Assembly (NCBI GenBank): GCA_949358305.1
Contig: OX442316.1
Span: 5,084,001-5,148,000 of the forward strand
Origin: Strigamia acuminata
Taxonomy: Eukaryota; Arthropoda; Chilopoda; Geophilomorpha; Linotaeniidae
Direction of reading: 5' to 3'
Length of the DNA stretch: 64,000 nucleotides
In this document: piece by piece, positions 24,257 through 36,658 of the stretch
How the letters are laid out: each line of letters opens with the position of its first letter
How positions within the stretch are numbered: the first letter of the stretch is position 1
The notes under the pieces: model-generated
The model's input: the letters and a program-made list of their open reading frames with translations, nothing else
What the model was told of the DNA's origin: nothing
Database searches by the model: none
Made by a program: the position numbers and the translations under genes

Positions 24257-27200
24257 ATGCCGTTTGTGCAACCAAATTCCTGTCTCGTGTTTTATATAAA
24301 CGGACGCAAGGTAACGAGATAAATACTTATTTTGTCGTAAATTTTAAAAAATTGAAGAATTAGACGTCTTATTTATTAATTTTTTTTTGTTTTATTGCGA
24401 ATTCTAAAATTTCATTAATTTTCCCTGTTAATGATGTTTCATGAGTTTTAAAAATCAAAAAAATGAAGGGAAAAAAACTACGTAATGTTTAATCAGCTTC
24501 TTTTTATTACAAATGAAAATTCAGCAGTTATGCTGTAACACAGAATTACATAAGTGTAAATTGCATTTTTTCTTCTGCAGATAGAAGACGATAATGTCGA
24601 TCCGAAATGGACATTGCTCGAATACCTGAGAAATAAACGTATCCTTGATTTTAATGCATAAAACTGAACTCTTAATCTCGACTTTAAGCCCTTAATTGAA
24701 CGTTTAGTGCGTTTGTGTGGAACGAAATTGGGATGCGGAGAAGGAGGCTGCGGTGCATGCACTGTTATGGTTTCACGTTTCGATAGAATAAAAAAACGCA
24801 TCGAGTAAAATAAAAAACAAAAACAAAAACAATTTTGTTTTTAATTTAAAAATGATAACTTCAATTTTAATTGCAGACATATTAGTGTAAATGCTTGTTT
24901 GGCACCAGTCGTATCGGTTCACGGCATGGCAGTGACTACAGTCGAAGGGATTGGAAGTACCAAAACCCAATTACACCCAGTACAAGAGCGGATGTTTAAA
25001 AGTCATGGTTCCCAATGCGGGTTCTGTACCCCAGGTAAAGCTGTAAATCCTACATGATATCTTTGACATATATTCAGTATGGATGAGTTAATTTTATCTC
25101 GGGTCAATGTACGATAATTTGTCGCAACGCAGTAAATATTAGATTACAATTTTGCAAATCTGGAGCAGAATTAACAAAACTAAGTCGTTAAGAAATTGTC
25201 ACTTATCTTTTGCTAGTTATTTTTAGTCATGGCCTCAAAAATCTGGAACGAAACTTGCAGCAAAGCTCATGGGGAGAATTATTTGTAAACAAGTTGCAAA
25301 TTATTTTTTCCAGGCATCGTCATGTCGATGTATACACTGCTTAGACAAACACCCACACCAAGTTTCTCTCAACTGAAAAATGCTTTTCAAGGCAATTTGT
25401 GCCGATGCACTGGATACAGACCAATCATCCAAGGTCTGAAAGGGTTGACAGACGTAGGAATAGGAGGATGTTGCATGCAAAACGGCAAGAACGGCAGTAA
25501 TGGATGTTGCATGCAAAACGGCAGTAATGGAAGTTGTAACGATAAAGATGAAACAGTTGAGTCGTTTAGATTTTCAACCGGAAAAAAGTTGTAATCATAA
25601 TTTAATTTCAAGGTTTTGGAAAATCAATTTCGAGACTACGACCCGACTCAGGAACCCATCTTTCCTCCTGAACTACAAATGAGCACAGAATACGACAAAC
25701 AAACGCTTCGTTTTGAGAAAGATGGCGTCGTTTGGTACCGACCAACATCTCTCGACGAATTACTTGTACTGAAGGCGAAGTACCCAGAAGCAAAGCTGCC
25801 TGTTGGAAGCACGGAAATCAGTAAACTAAAACAGATTAAATGATCGCAAACTGTTAAATAATTCTTGTAATCTCCAGACGTGGAAGTTAAACTTAAACAC
25901 TGCAACTACCCGGTCCTCATTGCTCTGAACGAAGTGCCTGAATTAAACACAGTGACCAAAACACCACTTGGAATTCGATTTGGCGCAGCCACTTCCTTGA
26001 CCAAAGTTGAAAAAGTATTGAAAGAAGCTGTGCAGCAAGAACCGGGTAAATTAGATCGAGTTTTCATCATTTCACACGTGTATTTTACTTAATTTTCACT
26101 GCAGAGTACAAAACACGAATTTTTTCTTCCATATTATACATGTTGAAACTCTTCGCCGGATCACAAATCCGTAACGTTGCGGTAGATTAAACAAATCGTT
26201 CGACAAGAACAATTACTAAAAATATTACAATTCTCCCTTTAGTGTATTGGTGGCAATCTAGCCACAGCATCTCCGATCTCGGACCTGAACCCGATCCTAT
26301 TAGCAAGCGGGGCTGAATTGACGATTGCGTCAATCACCTCCCAACGAACCATCAACCTCGACCATACATTTTTCCAAGGTTACAGACGCACGTCGCTAGA
26401 CAGTCGTGAAGTGATTGTCTCCATTACAATCCCATTCACGGCCAAAAACGAATATTTTACCGCATTCAAGCAGTCCCAGCGCCGTGAGGATGACATTGCT
26501 ATTGTCAATGCGGCCATGCGCGTCATCTTAAAACCGGACACGTCAATAATTAATGACATTTACTTAGCATACGGAGGAGTAGCACCTATAACCGTTCGTG
26601 CAAAGCGTACCATGGATGCCATTAAAGGCAGGTATATAAAACCGCATCTCCACCACTTTGTTACGTGTGCGTTGGATTGAGGATTGTAATGAATCTTTAT
26701 TTGAGGTTTTAATGTTTTCGCTTGCAGATGTTGGGACGACTCTATGCTGCAAGATGCCTGTCAGTATTTGTCGACTGAATTCGAGCTTGACCAGTCCACT
26801 CCAGGTGGCATGTGGCAGTTTAGACAGACACTCGTTCTGAGTTTCTTCTACAAGTTTTACCTTGGAATCCTCCTTCAATTAGAACAACACACTCGGTCGT
26901 TTGCAAACAAAGTTCCGGACGCTTTTGTCAGCGCTTGTTCACAATTCCTTTCAGGTCCACCCAAAGCGACTCAGGTTTATCAGGTATGGAAAACAATTCA
27001 TGACTTCTGCGTTGTTTTATTGTGTAAAATTTTATAGGTAGTTGCTCCAGGACTACTCTCTGTAGACCCTGTTGGACAACCGATACCACATTACACGGGA
27101 GCGCAACAAGTTTGCGGAGAAGCGGTTTACTGCGATGACATCCCACCGGTAGTCGGTGAATTGTTCATGTCGCATGTACTTAGTACACAGGCACATGCTA

Positions 27201-30200
27201 AGATTCTGTCAGTAAACGTTGAACAAGCTTTGGCAATTGATGGTGTTGAGGCTTTTGTTTGTGCTGACGATTTGCCCGCTGAAAGAAACTTGGCGGGCAT
27301 TACGGCAAAAGATGAAGAAATCTTCGCTTCGGATAAAGTGACTTGCCAGGGACAAACTATAGGCGTCATTGTGGCTCGGGATAAACATACAGCACAAAAA
27401 GCAGCCCGAGCAGTCCAAATTGAGTACAAGCCATTGCCCGCTATTCTTACTATTGAGGTATAGCAATGTCATTTCTTTTGCTAACAATAATTTTGATAAA
27501 TAACATGATTTAGGAAGCAATAGAAGCGAACTCTTTTTATCCTGCTCACAACCGGACCATTATATCTGGAGACCCCCAAGGTGCCATGAAAGAAGCTGAT
27601 CATGTATTGGAAGGAGAAATGAGAATTGGTGGTCAAAATCACTTTTACTTGGAAACTCAATCTGGACGTGCAGAACCAAAAGGAGAACATAGTGAAATGG
27701 AGATTACAATATCATCTCAAGCACCAAAACAAGTGCAAGTAAATAAATGCCTCAAATACTGTTTTCTCTTACTATCCTCTGCTATATTCACATACTGACA
27801 GCAGTGCTTGACTGGCCCGGCAGGCTACCGGGATTTTACTGATGGTCTGTGGCCCGATGGCCCGTCCCTGGCCCACCGTAGCCTGTCCCTGTGGCCCGAC
27901 CCATTCATATTTTCCGATACTAAATTTGTACCCAGTCCAGCTCTGACTGACAGTTTATTCATTGTCTTAATCATATCAATTTCCTTACTAAAATTTACAT
28001 TGAAGGTTTCTACAAAGGTTTAAACACTATGTTTGAACATTCAGAGACATTGGTCTTGTGGTGTTTGTGCTAAGTCAACTGTGATGTGAAATGAGCTCAA
28101 AAGTTTGTTTCTCAAAATCCATAAATACTCGTATCTTGTAGATGGAATGTGCGTTTGCTCTGAATATTCCAGCGAATAGAGTAGTAGTGAAAGTAAAACG
28201 TCTAGGAGGAGGATTTGGCGGCAAAGAAACCCGCACTTCAGCAGTCGCTATCCCACTGGCGGTGGCAGCAAATAAGTAAGAATATATTGAATGTTTTAAT
28301 CTTTGATACTACACTATATTTTGTATACAGAGTAGGTCGTCCAGTTAGGTTTGCTTTAGATCGAGACGAAGACATGCAAATGGTTGGTGGACGACATCCA
28401 TTTCTTGTTCGTTACAAAGTAAGTGGTCAATACTAAGTAATAACTTGAATTAATGATTGGATTTTAGGTAGGTTTTACTACTGATGGTCATTTATTATCG
28501 ATTTTCATCAAATTGTACAGCAATGGAGGTCATGTGTTGGATCTTTCAGGAGTGGTATATGTCTAGTTTGTGTTGTATTCTATTGGTTTTTATGTCCATG
28601 ACTGAAATAGGTAACGGATACTGCACTGACCAAGCTGAGTTCGTACCGGATGCCTAATATACATATTACATCGAGTGTTTGCAAAACCAATTTGCCGACT
28701 AATACTGCTTTTCGTGGTTTTGGGGCCCCTCAAATGATTGTGTGGGTGGAGGCAATGATGGAAGACATAGCAAATTACTTGAAAGTAGACCCAATAAAGG
28801 TATGAATAAATGTTCATTAAATGCAATTAGAAAAAAAAGCATTGGATGTTTAGGTGCGAGAAATTAACATGTACGAAGAAGGAGATAGGCTGTTCTTTGG
28901 TCAGGTGCTTAGCCACTGCACAGTAGGTAGATGTTGGCAAGAATGCTATCAATCCAGTGACTTTGCATGCAGAAAAACATCATGTGATCAATTTAACAAG
29001 TAAAGTAAACCTGTCTTTTGAAAATACTTAGGGTGGGGTAATTTCCACGTGTATTGCAGAGAAAATAGATGGAAAAAACGAGGTTTGGCTATTATCCCCG
29101 TTACCTATGGCATGGGATTTCCTTATAAATTTCTCAATCAAGTAAGTGAAATACAAATTGTCGGTTTCAAAAACCAAAAGCCAAAAATACTAAAATTTTA
29201 GGGTGCAGCACTGGTCCACATCTACACTGATGGTTCTGTACTGGTAGCCCACGGAGGAGTGGAAATGGGCCAAGGACTCAACGTTAAAATGATCCAAGTA
29301 AGTCTGGAACTAGTCAATATTATCAACCGACTAAAGGTGGAAACACAAGGGAACGGGTAAAATTTAAAAGCTTGCTTTTACTTGAAAAAGCGGCTAAAAA
29401 CACGTCCGCTTGAGCAAACACAAGCTTGCGTTTTTATTCCGAGCTTTGTTTTGAAGCGAGCTTGTACTCACCCTCTACGATCAAACTGAGTTTGATTTAC
29501 CAGCTTCAAGCTTGCTGGTGTTTTGGTCATGTGACTTTGACAGCCAATCAGAATCGTGAGAAAATTCTTGAAGGAGATTTTGGCGGGAATTTCTGGCTAG
29601 CTACCTAGCTAGCTTGAGTTGCCAGTTAAGCTGATGAGCTAAAAGCGGGTGAAGTGAGCTTGTAAATAACTCCCTCTTTAAACTTGTACTAGCAAGCTTT
29701 GGAATTTTACCCGCTCCCTTGTGTCTCCACCTTAAGATATAACTATTTTCTCTAGGTTGCTAGTCGTGCACTTGGCATACCCATATCTAAAATCCATATC
29801 AGTGAAACCAGCACTGACAAAACTCCTAACACCGTACAAACTGCCGGCAGTTTTGGTTCAGATTTGTTTGGCAGAGCAATACAGGTATACAAATTTACGA
29901 GATTTAATCAACAAAACAGATGTAAGTGAAAGTTAAACATGCTGTCTTTAGAATGCTTGCGAAATACTAGTGGAAAGATTAGGACCAATCATTGCTTCAC
30001 AACCAAAGGGTAAATGGGAGGATTGGATCCACAAAGCCTACTTCGAACGAATCAACCTATCTGCTACTGGATATTACAAGTGAATAAATAAAAGTGAATT
30101 AAAACTCAATTATAATTATAAAATCCAATTTCTAGGGCTAACTGCTCTGAAATGGATTTCGACAAGATGTGTGGTGAACCGTATCAATACTTCACTTATG

Positions 30201-30866
30201 GCGCTGCATGCTCTGAAGTGGAATTGGATGTCTTGACCGGAGATCACAAAGTAGGGACAACTTCAAAGAGACATTTCATTTGTTGCTGATTAATTGCTTA
30301 GGTTCTTCGAACTGATATCGTGATGGATGTTGGCGAGTCTCTCAATCCTGCAATTGACGTTGGACAGATTGAGGGAGCTTTCATGCAAGGTTACGGACTT
30401 TACACCATCGAGCAGATGCGCTACTCACCACAGGGCATGCTCTACACTCGAGGACCTGGCACATACAAAATTCCAGGATTTGATGACATTCCAGGCGAAC
30501 TCAATGTAGCTCTACTCAAGGGATCCCCCAATAAACACGCCATTTATTCGTCTAAAGTAAGTCGCTTGCAATAGAAATATTCGGATTCTGCACTTTTTCT
30601 GTGTAAAAAAATAATAATTTCTTATAATTTTGATTGTTTAGGGTGTCGGGGAACCTCCTCTTTTATCTGCAGCTTCTGTCTACGTGGCTATCAAGTATGC
30701 CATCTCGGCAGCCAGAGCCGAAGATGGAGTAAACACAATTTATCGCTTAGATACTCCAGCGACTGCGGAAAAAATTCGAATGAGTTGTTGTGATCGTTTC
30801 GTTTCGCAGATTCAGAAGTCGCAGAAAGATGATAAGAGTAAAAAACCGTGGGAAATCACCGTTTGA
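24257..30866 (+). CDS. Xdh: Xanthine dehydrogenase (rosy-type molybdo-flavoprotein)
   Basis: Twenty-four exons give about 1341 aa (Drosophila rosy is 1335): 24257-24310, 24581-24638, 24708-24804, 24877-25034, 25314-25555, 25613-25820, 25878-26045, 26105-26181, 26243-26631, 26728-26983, 27038-27457, 27514-27738, 28142-28275, 28331-28418, 28468-28554, 28611-28799, 28854-28999, 29060-29141, 29202-29297, 29756-29884, 29952-30079, 30136-30250, 30302-30556, 30642-30866. It oxidises hypoxanthine and xanthine to urate (purine catabolism, eye pteridines). Fe-S cysteines: [39 protein letters not shown] domain: KLPVGSTEI and TFFQGYRRT. Moco domain: [10 protein letters not shown] (substrate Glu), [11 protein letters not shown] (substrate Arg), [13 protein letters not shown] (catalytic Glu). 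These residues favour XDH over aldehyde oxidase. The Fe-S to FAD linker has a duplicated GCCMQNG unit. The exon 5 donor is uncertain (phase requires a weak GTTGAG near 25556). AATAAA near 31157. Confidence 0.95.
27800..27925. other. GC-rich insert-like segment in an XDH intron
   Basis: A locally GC-rich block with repeated GGCCCG words (for example CTGGCCCGGCAGG and GTGGCCCGATGGCCCG) in an otherwise AT-rich intron. It could be a fragment of a repeat family. No second copy is seen in this window. Confidence 0.3.
29335..29732. mobile_element. 398-bp Harbinger-like MITE in an XDH intron (copy 1)
   Basis: Starts AGGTGGAAACACAAGGGA and ends with the reverse complement TCCCTTGTGTCTCCACCT; terminal inverted repeats run about 40 bp with roughly four mismatches. 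It is flanked by TAA on both sides (29332-29334 and 29733-29735), a 3-bp duplication typical of PIF/Harbinger insertions (TWA). It codes for no transposase. A second, inverted copy lies at 57733-58120. It is inside the intron before exon 20 of XDH and does not break the coding sequence. Confidence 0.88.
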
Positions 30867-31447
30867 TCGATCTAAAAACCAAGGAACAATATCATTACTT
30901 TTTATTTTGTGTTTTAAAACTAAATAACTCAAGTTACCAGCGTTTGCTGAATCAACACATGCTCATTGATGTAAAATTAAGAGCTTTAATTGCACAAAAG
31001 GATATAGCTTCCACTTATAAAATAATGCGGATAATTGGGTAGTTGGGAACAATGCATCAGCAAATTGCTACCAAATATATTTTTTTTTGTTATTTACCAT
31101 TTTATCAACTGTAGTTTTGAAAATCGTTCACTTACTGTAAAAAAAATAATTATCAGCAATAAAAAATCCAAGTTTGTTGTAGAAATGTTTGTTCACATTC
31201 ACCCATTTGTTCCTCCGAATTTGTTCCTTCCAGTGCACATTAACACAGTCAAGCAATCTATTTTCGCGCCGTACGTAGATGGAGTGATGCGATTGGCTGA
31301 TTATGAGAAGGCTTGTGATTGCTAGCTGAACTGTATCACATTTTACCAAAACCCATTTTAGAAGTCTATGCTTGGCATGTACACTCGAAATTCATCATTG
31401 CATATTTGTAACAGTTGGTAAGTTTATTTTGGAATTTTCTTATTTAG
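30867..31447. other. XDH 3' UTR and spacer
   Basis: Contains the probable XDH polyadenylation signal (AATAAA near 31157). The 96-codon frame at 31035-31325 ends in DYEKACDC and follows a possible acceptor (CCTTCCAG near 31230), so an exon here cannot be excluded, but no start or donor completes it. Confidence 0.4.
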
Positions 31448-31726
31448 GTAACAGCATCTCCTGTAAAGCAGTCTGGTTGGAGACATTCTGAAAGACCAAG
31501 TAAATCAAGTAAATAAATAAATATTGAAAATGATAATTTTTACAACCCAATGCAACCAGAGAATTTTCATTCACGGTGATCGTAGATACTTTGGGCCCAT
31601 CTTACCTCGGTTATTACTTCTTTTACAGGTTTTGGCTCAACTACGTCAACTTTGAACAACTCTAAACCTCAGAATCAACCCTACATCAACAATTATCATC
31701 ATTCCGTGCCGCCATCTGGCGCTTAA
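31448..31726 (+). CDS. Two possible terminal exons of an unidentified gene (partial)
   Basis: Exon a (31448-31499) follows TATTTAG and ends CCAA|GTAAAT; exon b (31629-31726) follows TTTTACAG and ends in TAA. Phases agree (52 nt, then 2 nt completing a Ser codon). The peptide reads VTASPVKQSGWRHSERPS then FGSTTSTLNNSKPQNQPY and ends HHSVPPSGA. AATAAA follows about 35 bp later. No start exon was found: upstream candidates give stop codons in every phase I tried. It may be the tail of a gene whose 5' exons lie elsewhere, or chance. Confidence 0.3.
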
Positions 31727-32826
31727 ATTAATTACTAGCCATTTTCTAGTAACCTAGGCAATAATAAAACACAAAAGCAATTTTAGAAATAGTCATGCCT
31801 CAAATAAGTCTTTTTCAACGCGTTGTTGTAATGGTTTTTGTTCTCTCAGACCATCTGGAGATAATGAATGAAAATTAAAATTAAAAAGATTATTTTTATA
31901 TTCTGATCAAAATGATACACACAAATTGATAAAAACAAAAAGAAACACACAATGGGTTGAAGAAATATCGATCAGAGGAAGTTGAAGATGTTCGAATACA
32001 GATGTGGTAGAAAAAAATGCTTTCTACTCATTTGCTTTGGATTTGATATTCGAATTATCATCATGTCAGATGTCAGTGCAATTACTTTGGCAAAACCCTT
32101 ATTGGACTACCGAAACCCATACCAGAAATAATACAAGAAGCAAATTTAGAAGCAGTAAGAAAACTGAAAAACCCTTTGTTTTATATTACGGAGTACAATT
32201 TTTGTATTTATTTAGACTAGATTAATATGGTTATCTAGCAGAAAACCATTCATTAACTACAACCGATGGTTATATTCAGACTCATCACAGAATTCCCTAC
32301 GGTAAAGAGAGAAGTATACACAAAACTGATATCATTGTACTGTACTTATCGTCCATGGACTGAACAGTGGATTATTACAAGGGTGTGATAAGCTTAATGG
32401 TCCTGTGAGTTTAGGTTTGATTTGTGTCAAATAACTTTTCAAAAATCATATCTGAAACAAGATCAGTTGTATTTCAGCATTTGTTCTTAGCTGATAATGG
32501 GTATGATGTTTGGTTAGCAAATTTACGAAGTTTTCCATACAGCACTCATTCAAACTTTACACGACAAGAAAATCAATTTTGGGATTTTAGGTATTTGGGC
32601 GTCAAATTTGCAACTATAAGTTCATATGCATGCGTTAACTGTTGACATCGTTTGTCGATGGCGGTTGATTGCATTAAATGTAGTTGGAGAGAACATAGGA
32701 TACGCATGTTTTACAAGAAGTAATGATTTAATCTATATTTACAAGTTAGTACAGGTATATGCAAATACACTTGTATGCCACCTGATGGTGACGCACCGAA
32801 CAATATCACCAACATTAACGCATCTA

Positions 32827-33690
32827 CAACCCCAAGCCAAAATATTGGAATACTCGGATTTTGTCAGTATTCCATGTTCCTCAAATGGGCTAGAAACAAA
32901 AGTTTCAAAGTTAAACAAATATCCCCAAAAATACTTTGAAAACATGTTTAATTGGCAAAAAAAATTAAAAAACACTACTTGCTGCTTAGAAGTGGTTTTC
33001 GTTTGGGAACACGAGGTGCCAACTGAAATTCATGTAAACGACGCAGTGTTGTACGTTGGGAGACATTTATTCCATTTTTTTCCACTGTGCATGATGAATT
33101 TTAGATGACTTGAAACGGTTATTCATTACAATTGAATGAAGTTTGCGGTCATCTCGTGGAGTTGTTTTACGTTTTCATCCACTATAGTGCCGCATGGTGT
33201 TCAGTCCTTGTCCAGAGGTAATCTGCTTTATTGTTTTGGAAACTGCAGATTGACTGCACCTACAATTGTTGCCATTTCTCGTTGCTTACAACCGGCTGCA
33301 TTAAGTTAGACAATCTGCTCTCGTTTCTCCATAGAGATGTCGTTGTTGGCACTCATTTTAATTTAGTGATAATGTGTGCACATTGTTTGAGGTTATTTGC
33401 GGCAATTTGGTCACGTGGAATGATGTTTTGCTAATTTTTGCAAATTATTCTAATTTTTTGTCTCAACACTTTTGTGATTCTAATATTTTGTCACAGACGT
33501 TTTTGTGGATAGTGGGATAAATATCTCACCTTTTTTAAATTTTTTTTTGTTTAAAATAAAGCCAATTAAACATATTTTCAAAGTATTTTAGTGGATATTT
33601 GTTTAACTTTGAAACTTTCGTTTCTAGCCCATTTGAGGAACATGGAATACTGACAAAAAACGAGTATTCCAATACTTTGGCTTGGAGTTG
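32827..33690. mobile_element. Tc1/mariner-like remnant with 129-bp inverted arms
   Basis: 32827-32955 and 33562-33690 are inverted copies of each other, about 129 bp each. Between them, on the minus strand from about 33358, lies a decayed transposase N-terminus: MSANNDISMEKREQIV, an in-frame stop, then LNAAGCKQREMATIVG. That is the helix-turn-helix layout of Tc1-family transposases. After a frameshift, a TTPRDDRKLHSIVMNN-like stretch follows (near 33120-33170). No DDE catalytic region remains. It sits inside the lipase pseudogene; its true ends may extend further out. Confidence 0.75.
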
Positions 33691-33867
33691 TAATCTGCTT
33701 GCAAGAAACATGTGAACAAGGCTTGTGTTGCGCATTGTGCGTCATCATTGAAGCTAGTGCAACAACGCATGCATGTGAACTTACCTTTAGTACCAAAAGT
33801 ATCGGACCTTTTTGTTCTGAGAACCGGGAAATGCGAAATGTCGGCAAATAAACAACCCTAACTAATA

Positions 33868-34028
33868 CAGTTAAAACCCAAAAAATCGATTTGTTATAAC
33901 GAGAATTCGTTATATCGAAATTTTTTTAACGTGGTGTTCCACGGCCTGCCAACCAAACCAGCAATTTTTAGGTATTCGTTATATCGATAATTCGTTATAT
34001 CGCGATTCGTTATAAAGAGTTTCGGCTG
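33868..34028. mobile_element. 161-bp pogo/Tc1-type MITE
   Basis: Begins CAGTTAAAACC and ends GTTTCGGCTG; inside, ACGAATTCGTTATATCGA-like words occur in inverted order (reverse-complement end: CAGCCGAAACTCTTTATAAC). It is flanked by TA on both sides (33866-33867, 34029-34030), the target of Tc1/mariner/pogo elements. It abuts the exon-4 relic of the lipase pseudogene. Confidence 0.7.
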
Positions 34029-34502
34029 TACCAGTTTAGAGATCTCGCAGACAACGATCTCAGATCTTTAATTGATTACATATTAGCAAAAACCGGCTTT
34101 TAAAAGATACATTACATTGGCATTTCCATGGGCACTACAGCGTCATTTTACTTGCTCGCTCACAACCCAGAATATAATGAAAGAGTAATTTCTCAACACC
34201 ACCACTATTTGTGTGTACAAAAGTTTATTTTTTCAGATTTCTAGTCTTATTGCAAATTACCACATATTCTCTATTGTGTTGCGAACAGTGCAGATTAAAG
34301 TGATTCACATAAGCAACAATGAGAACTGCATAAAAAAAAGCAGCAATTACTTCAACCTTGTTTTCAGTCATTTAAAAACACCAGATTCCTTGATCTTTTG
34401 TTTAATTCATACATAAGTACAAAACAATAAGGCAGAATATTTCATAAGAACAAATTCCACTGCACAGTAAAAGCACAAATTGAAGCTCACAAATTCGATA
34501 AA

Positions 34503-36546
34503 ATGCCCGCAATAAGCGGCTCATTTAAAACTCGTTATCTAATCATTGGTTTGAGCCTTTTTGTCTACACTTGCAGTACTCCTCTGTTTACAGATGACCG
34601 AATTGTTAATTTCGTTGCAAATGTGGCCAACATTATAGGAGTACCAAAAGCCAGACCCGACATAGTGCGTGAAGCAACATTAGAAGCAGTTAAGTATTTC
34701 ACCTTTACAAATACATAGGAAACTAGAATCACTACTCTACTCTATTTTATAGACTGAATTGATAGCATTCTACGGTTACCCGGCAGAAAACCATACGTTA
34801 ACAACTGTTGACGGCTATAATTTAATCCATCATAGAATTCCGTACGGGAAAAATGGAAAACAAAACCAAACTGCCATTCCCGTTGTTCTTGTACACGGCA
34901 TGAATTGTGCATCAACTCAATGGTTCGATAGCGGCCCCGAGAGCTTAGGTATACATGGAAAATTCATCAAAAACAATTGAAGAATACAGAAAAAGTATTT
35001 CAAAGTGTATTTGCTGAGTTGCCACTCGACTTTCCGGCTCTGCTTATGTGGAAAACATGAATTTTTTTAATCCTCAATATGTCTGACCTGTACAATGACA
35101 AATATTTATCAGCGAAGCACGTTTTTAAATTTTCCATACTTGTTTTGTAGCATTCGTTCTAGCTGACGAAGGATACGACGTCTGGTTAGTAAATTTCAGA
35201 GTAGGAAAGTACACTAATCATTCAACGTATACTCGCGACCAAAAGGAATATTGGAATTTTAGGTACTGAATAATAATTGTATAAACAGTAGACTGTAACT
35301 TCAATATAATACTACAGTCTGGACGAGATATCAACGCGTGATGTCGCGCCTTTGATTGACTATGCATTGGACAAAACAGGATCGTCACGAGTACTCTATA
35401 TTGGTCAATCGATGGGAACAAGTTTAATGTTTTTCCTACTTGCAGAAAAACCAGAGTATAACCAAAAAGTATACGAAACATTCCCTTCCTCTCATAATTT
35501 ACTGTATACCTTAAACTGATGTTCTCAGGTTGCTGGTTATATTGCATTAGGACCTGGATTACTTCCAAATTACCCAGTTTCCATGTCAAAATTAATATTT
35601 CTTTCACCGGAGACATTTCAAGTATTTTCTTGATTACATGTGCAATATGCAATATAAATCAAAATAATATTTTTTTCAGTTTATTAGAAGCACCTTAAAC
35701 ATTCATTCCATGTTAGCTGTAAGCCCACTTTTGCAAAGGCTTCAACTTGTTCTTTGTCCAAGCGCTAACCCAAAAATCTGTGAAGTAGGAATGTTTTTGA
35801 GTGGTGGCTATGGTCCTAATGTGCCAGATAGAGTATGTATTTTAATTACTTTGACACGTTATAAATATTTTCATATTTATATATTAGGCTAGAATTCCAA
35901 TATACACTACCCACTGCGGCTCTGGCATGTCTATAAAAATCATGATTCACTATGGACAGGTTTGTACAAACAAATATTACAGTTAAATTCACTCATTTGT
36001 CATTTATATACAGGTAATACGAAGTCAAAAACTAAGAAAATTTGATTATGGCCACTCGGAAAATGTGGAACGTTATTGTTCGGTAAGAAAATATGCAATT
36101 TCAAAAATTAGGCCTTTTGGGAAGGTGATGGCAGATGAGGTTGTAACTCAATAAACATCAATCCCAGATAATGTTCTGGTAAATCTTAATAAATTTAATC
36201 CAACATTCGACAGTGCAACAGTAAATTTGTACCGTACCGTTTGTATTGCTGATTTTTCTTATTTTTTTTCTCTTTATATTAGACTGAGCCACCTGAGCTG
36301 AGTTTCGAAAATATCAAAGTTCCAACAATATTAATATATGGGGCCAATGATGCATTGATCACGCCTCTCAACGTCGAAATAGCTAAACGAAAACTACCAA
36401 ATGTTGTCGAAACCGTTCAACTTTCAAACCTAATGGCCACTCACACTGATTTTATGTTTGCAAAAGATGGAAAAGAAATGTTGTATGACAAAATTGTGGT
36501 TTATTTAAAACGATTCTGGAGTAACTACTATCCAATTAAAGGCTAA
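34503..36546 (+). CDS. Acid lipase (lysosomal/gastric-type alpha/beta hydrolase), copy 1
   Basis: Nine exons in frame, 431 aa: 34503-34688, 34753-34948, 35151-35262, 35318-35468, 35529-35621, 35680-35832, 35888-35959, 36014-36082, 36283-36546. The signal peptide lies in exon 1 (TRYLIIGLSLFVYTCS). AB-hydrolase-associated segment: YGYPAENHTLTTVDGYNLIH. Oxyanion region: VVLVHGMNCASTQWF. Nucleophile elbow GQSMG (Ser), Asp in YGANDALITP, His in ATHTDFMF (many relatives have NHLDF here). Length and motif spacing fit the Lipase 3 / LIPA family, which hydrolyses triglycerides or cholesteryl esters in gut or lysosome. The first donor is GTTAAG. AATAAA near 36616. The second copy downstream is its close tandem duplicate. 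Confidence 0.93.
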
Positions 36547-36658
36547 TTAACTGATAAATAATAAGAATTTGAATTATCGTATTTTTTCGCACAACTTTCC
36601 ATACCACCAACAGAAAATAAAGCTCTGTAAGGCGCACTCCGCTTATAGAGTTGCTTAT

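Larger units (their letters stand above)
32000..34184 (+). pseudogene. Degraded acid-lipase gene copy
   Basis: Pieces of the downstream lipases are recognisable in order. An exon-1 end, IGLPKPIPEIIQEANLEA, still has its GTAAG donor near 32159 (compare IIGVPKARPDIVREATLEA in the intact copies). An exon-2 relic, AENHSLTTTDGYIQTHHRIP, lies near 32240-32310 and is followed by frameshifts and a stop. An exon-3 relic, FVLADNGYDVWLANLR, lies near 32481-32590. An exon-4 relic with the nucleophile elbow GISMG lies near 34115. No initiator or later exons remain. The gap between exons 3 and 4 (a short intron in the intact copies) is expanded to about 1.4 kb by two transposon insertions. Clearly non-functional. 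Confidence 0.85.

Noticed and set aside
29426-29608. 60-codon ORF in the MITE (also at 57847-58029)
   Set aside because: Reported only as an oddity; it lies inside a palindromic non-autonomous element and has no start context or domain.
32626-33108. 160-codon plus-strand ORF
   Set aside because: Spans one inverted arm of the Tc1-like remnant; composition is not gene-like.
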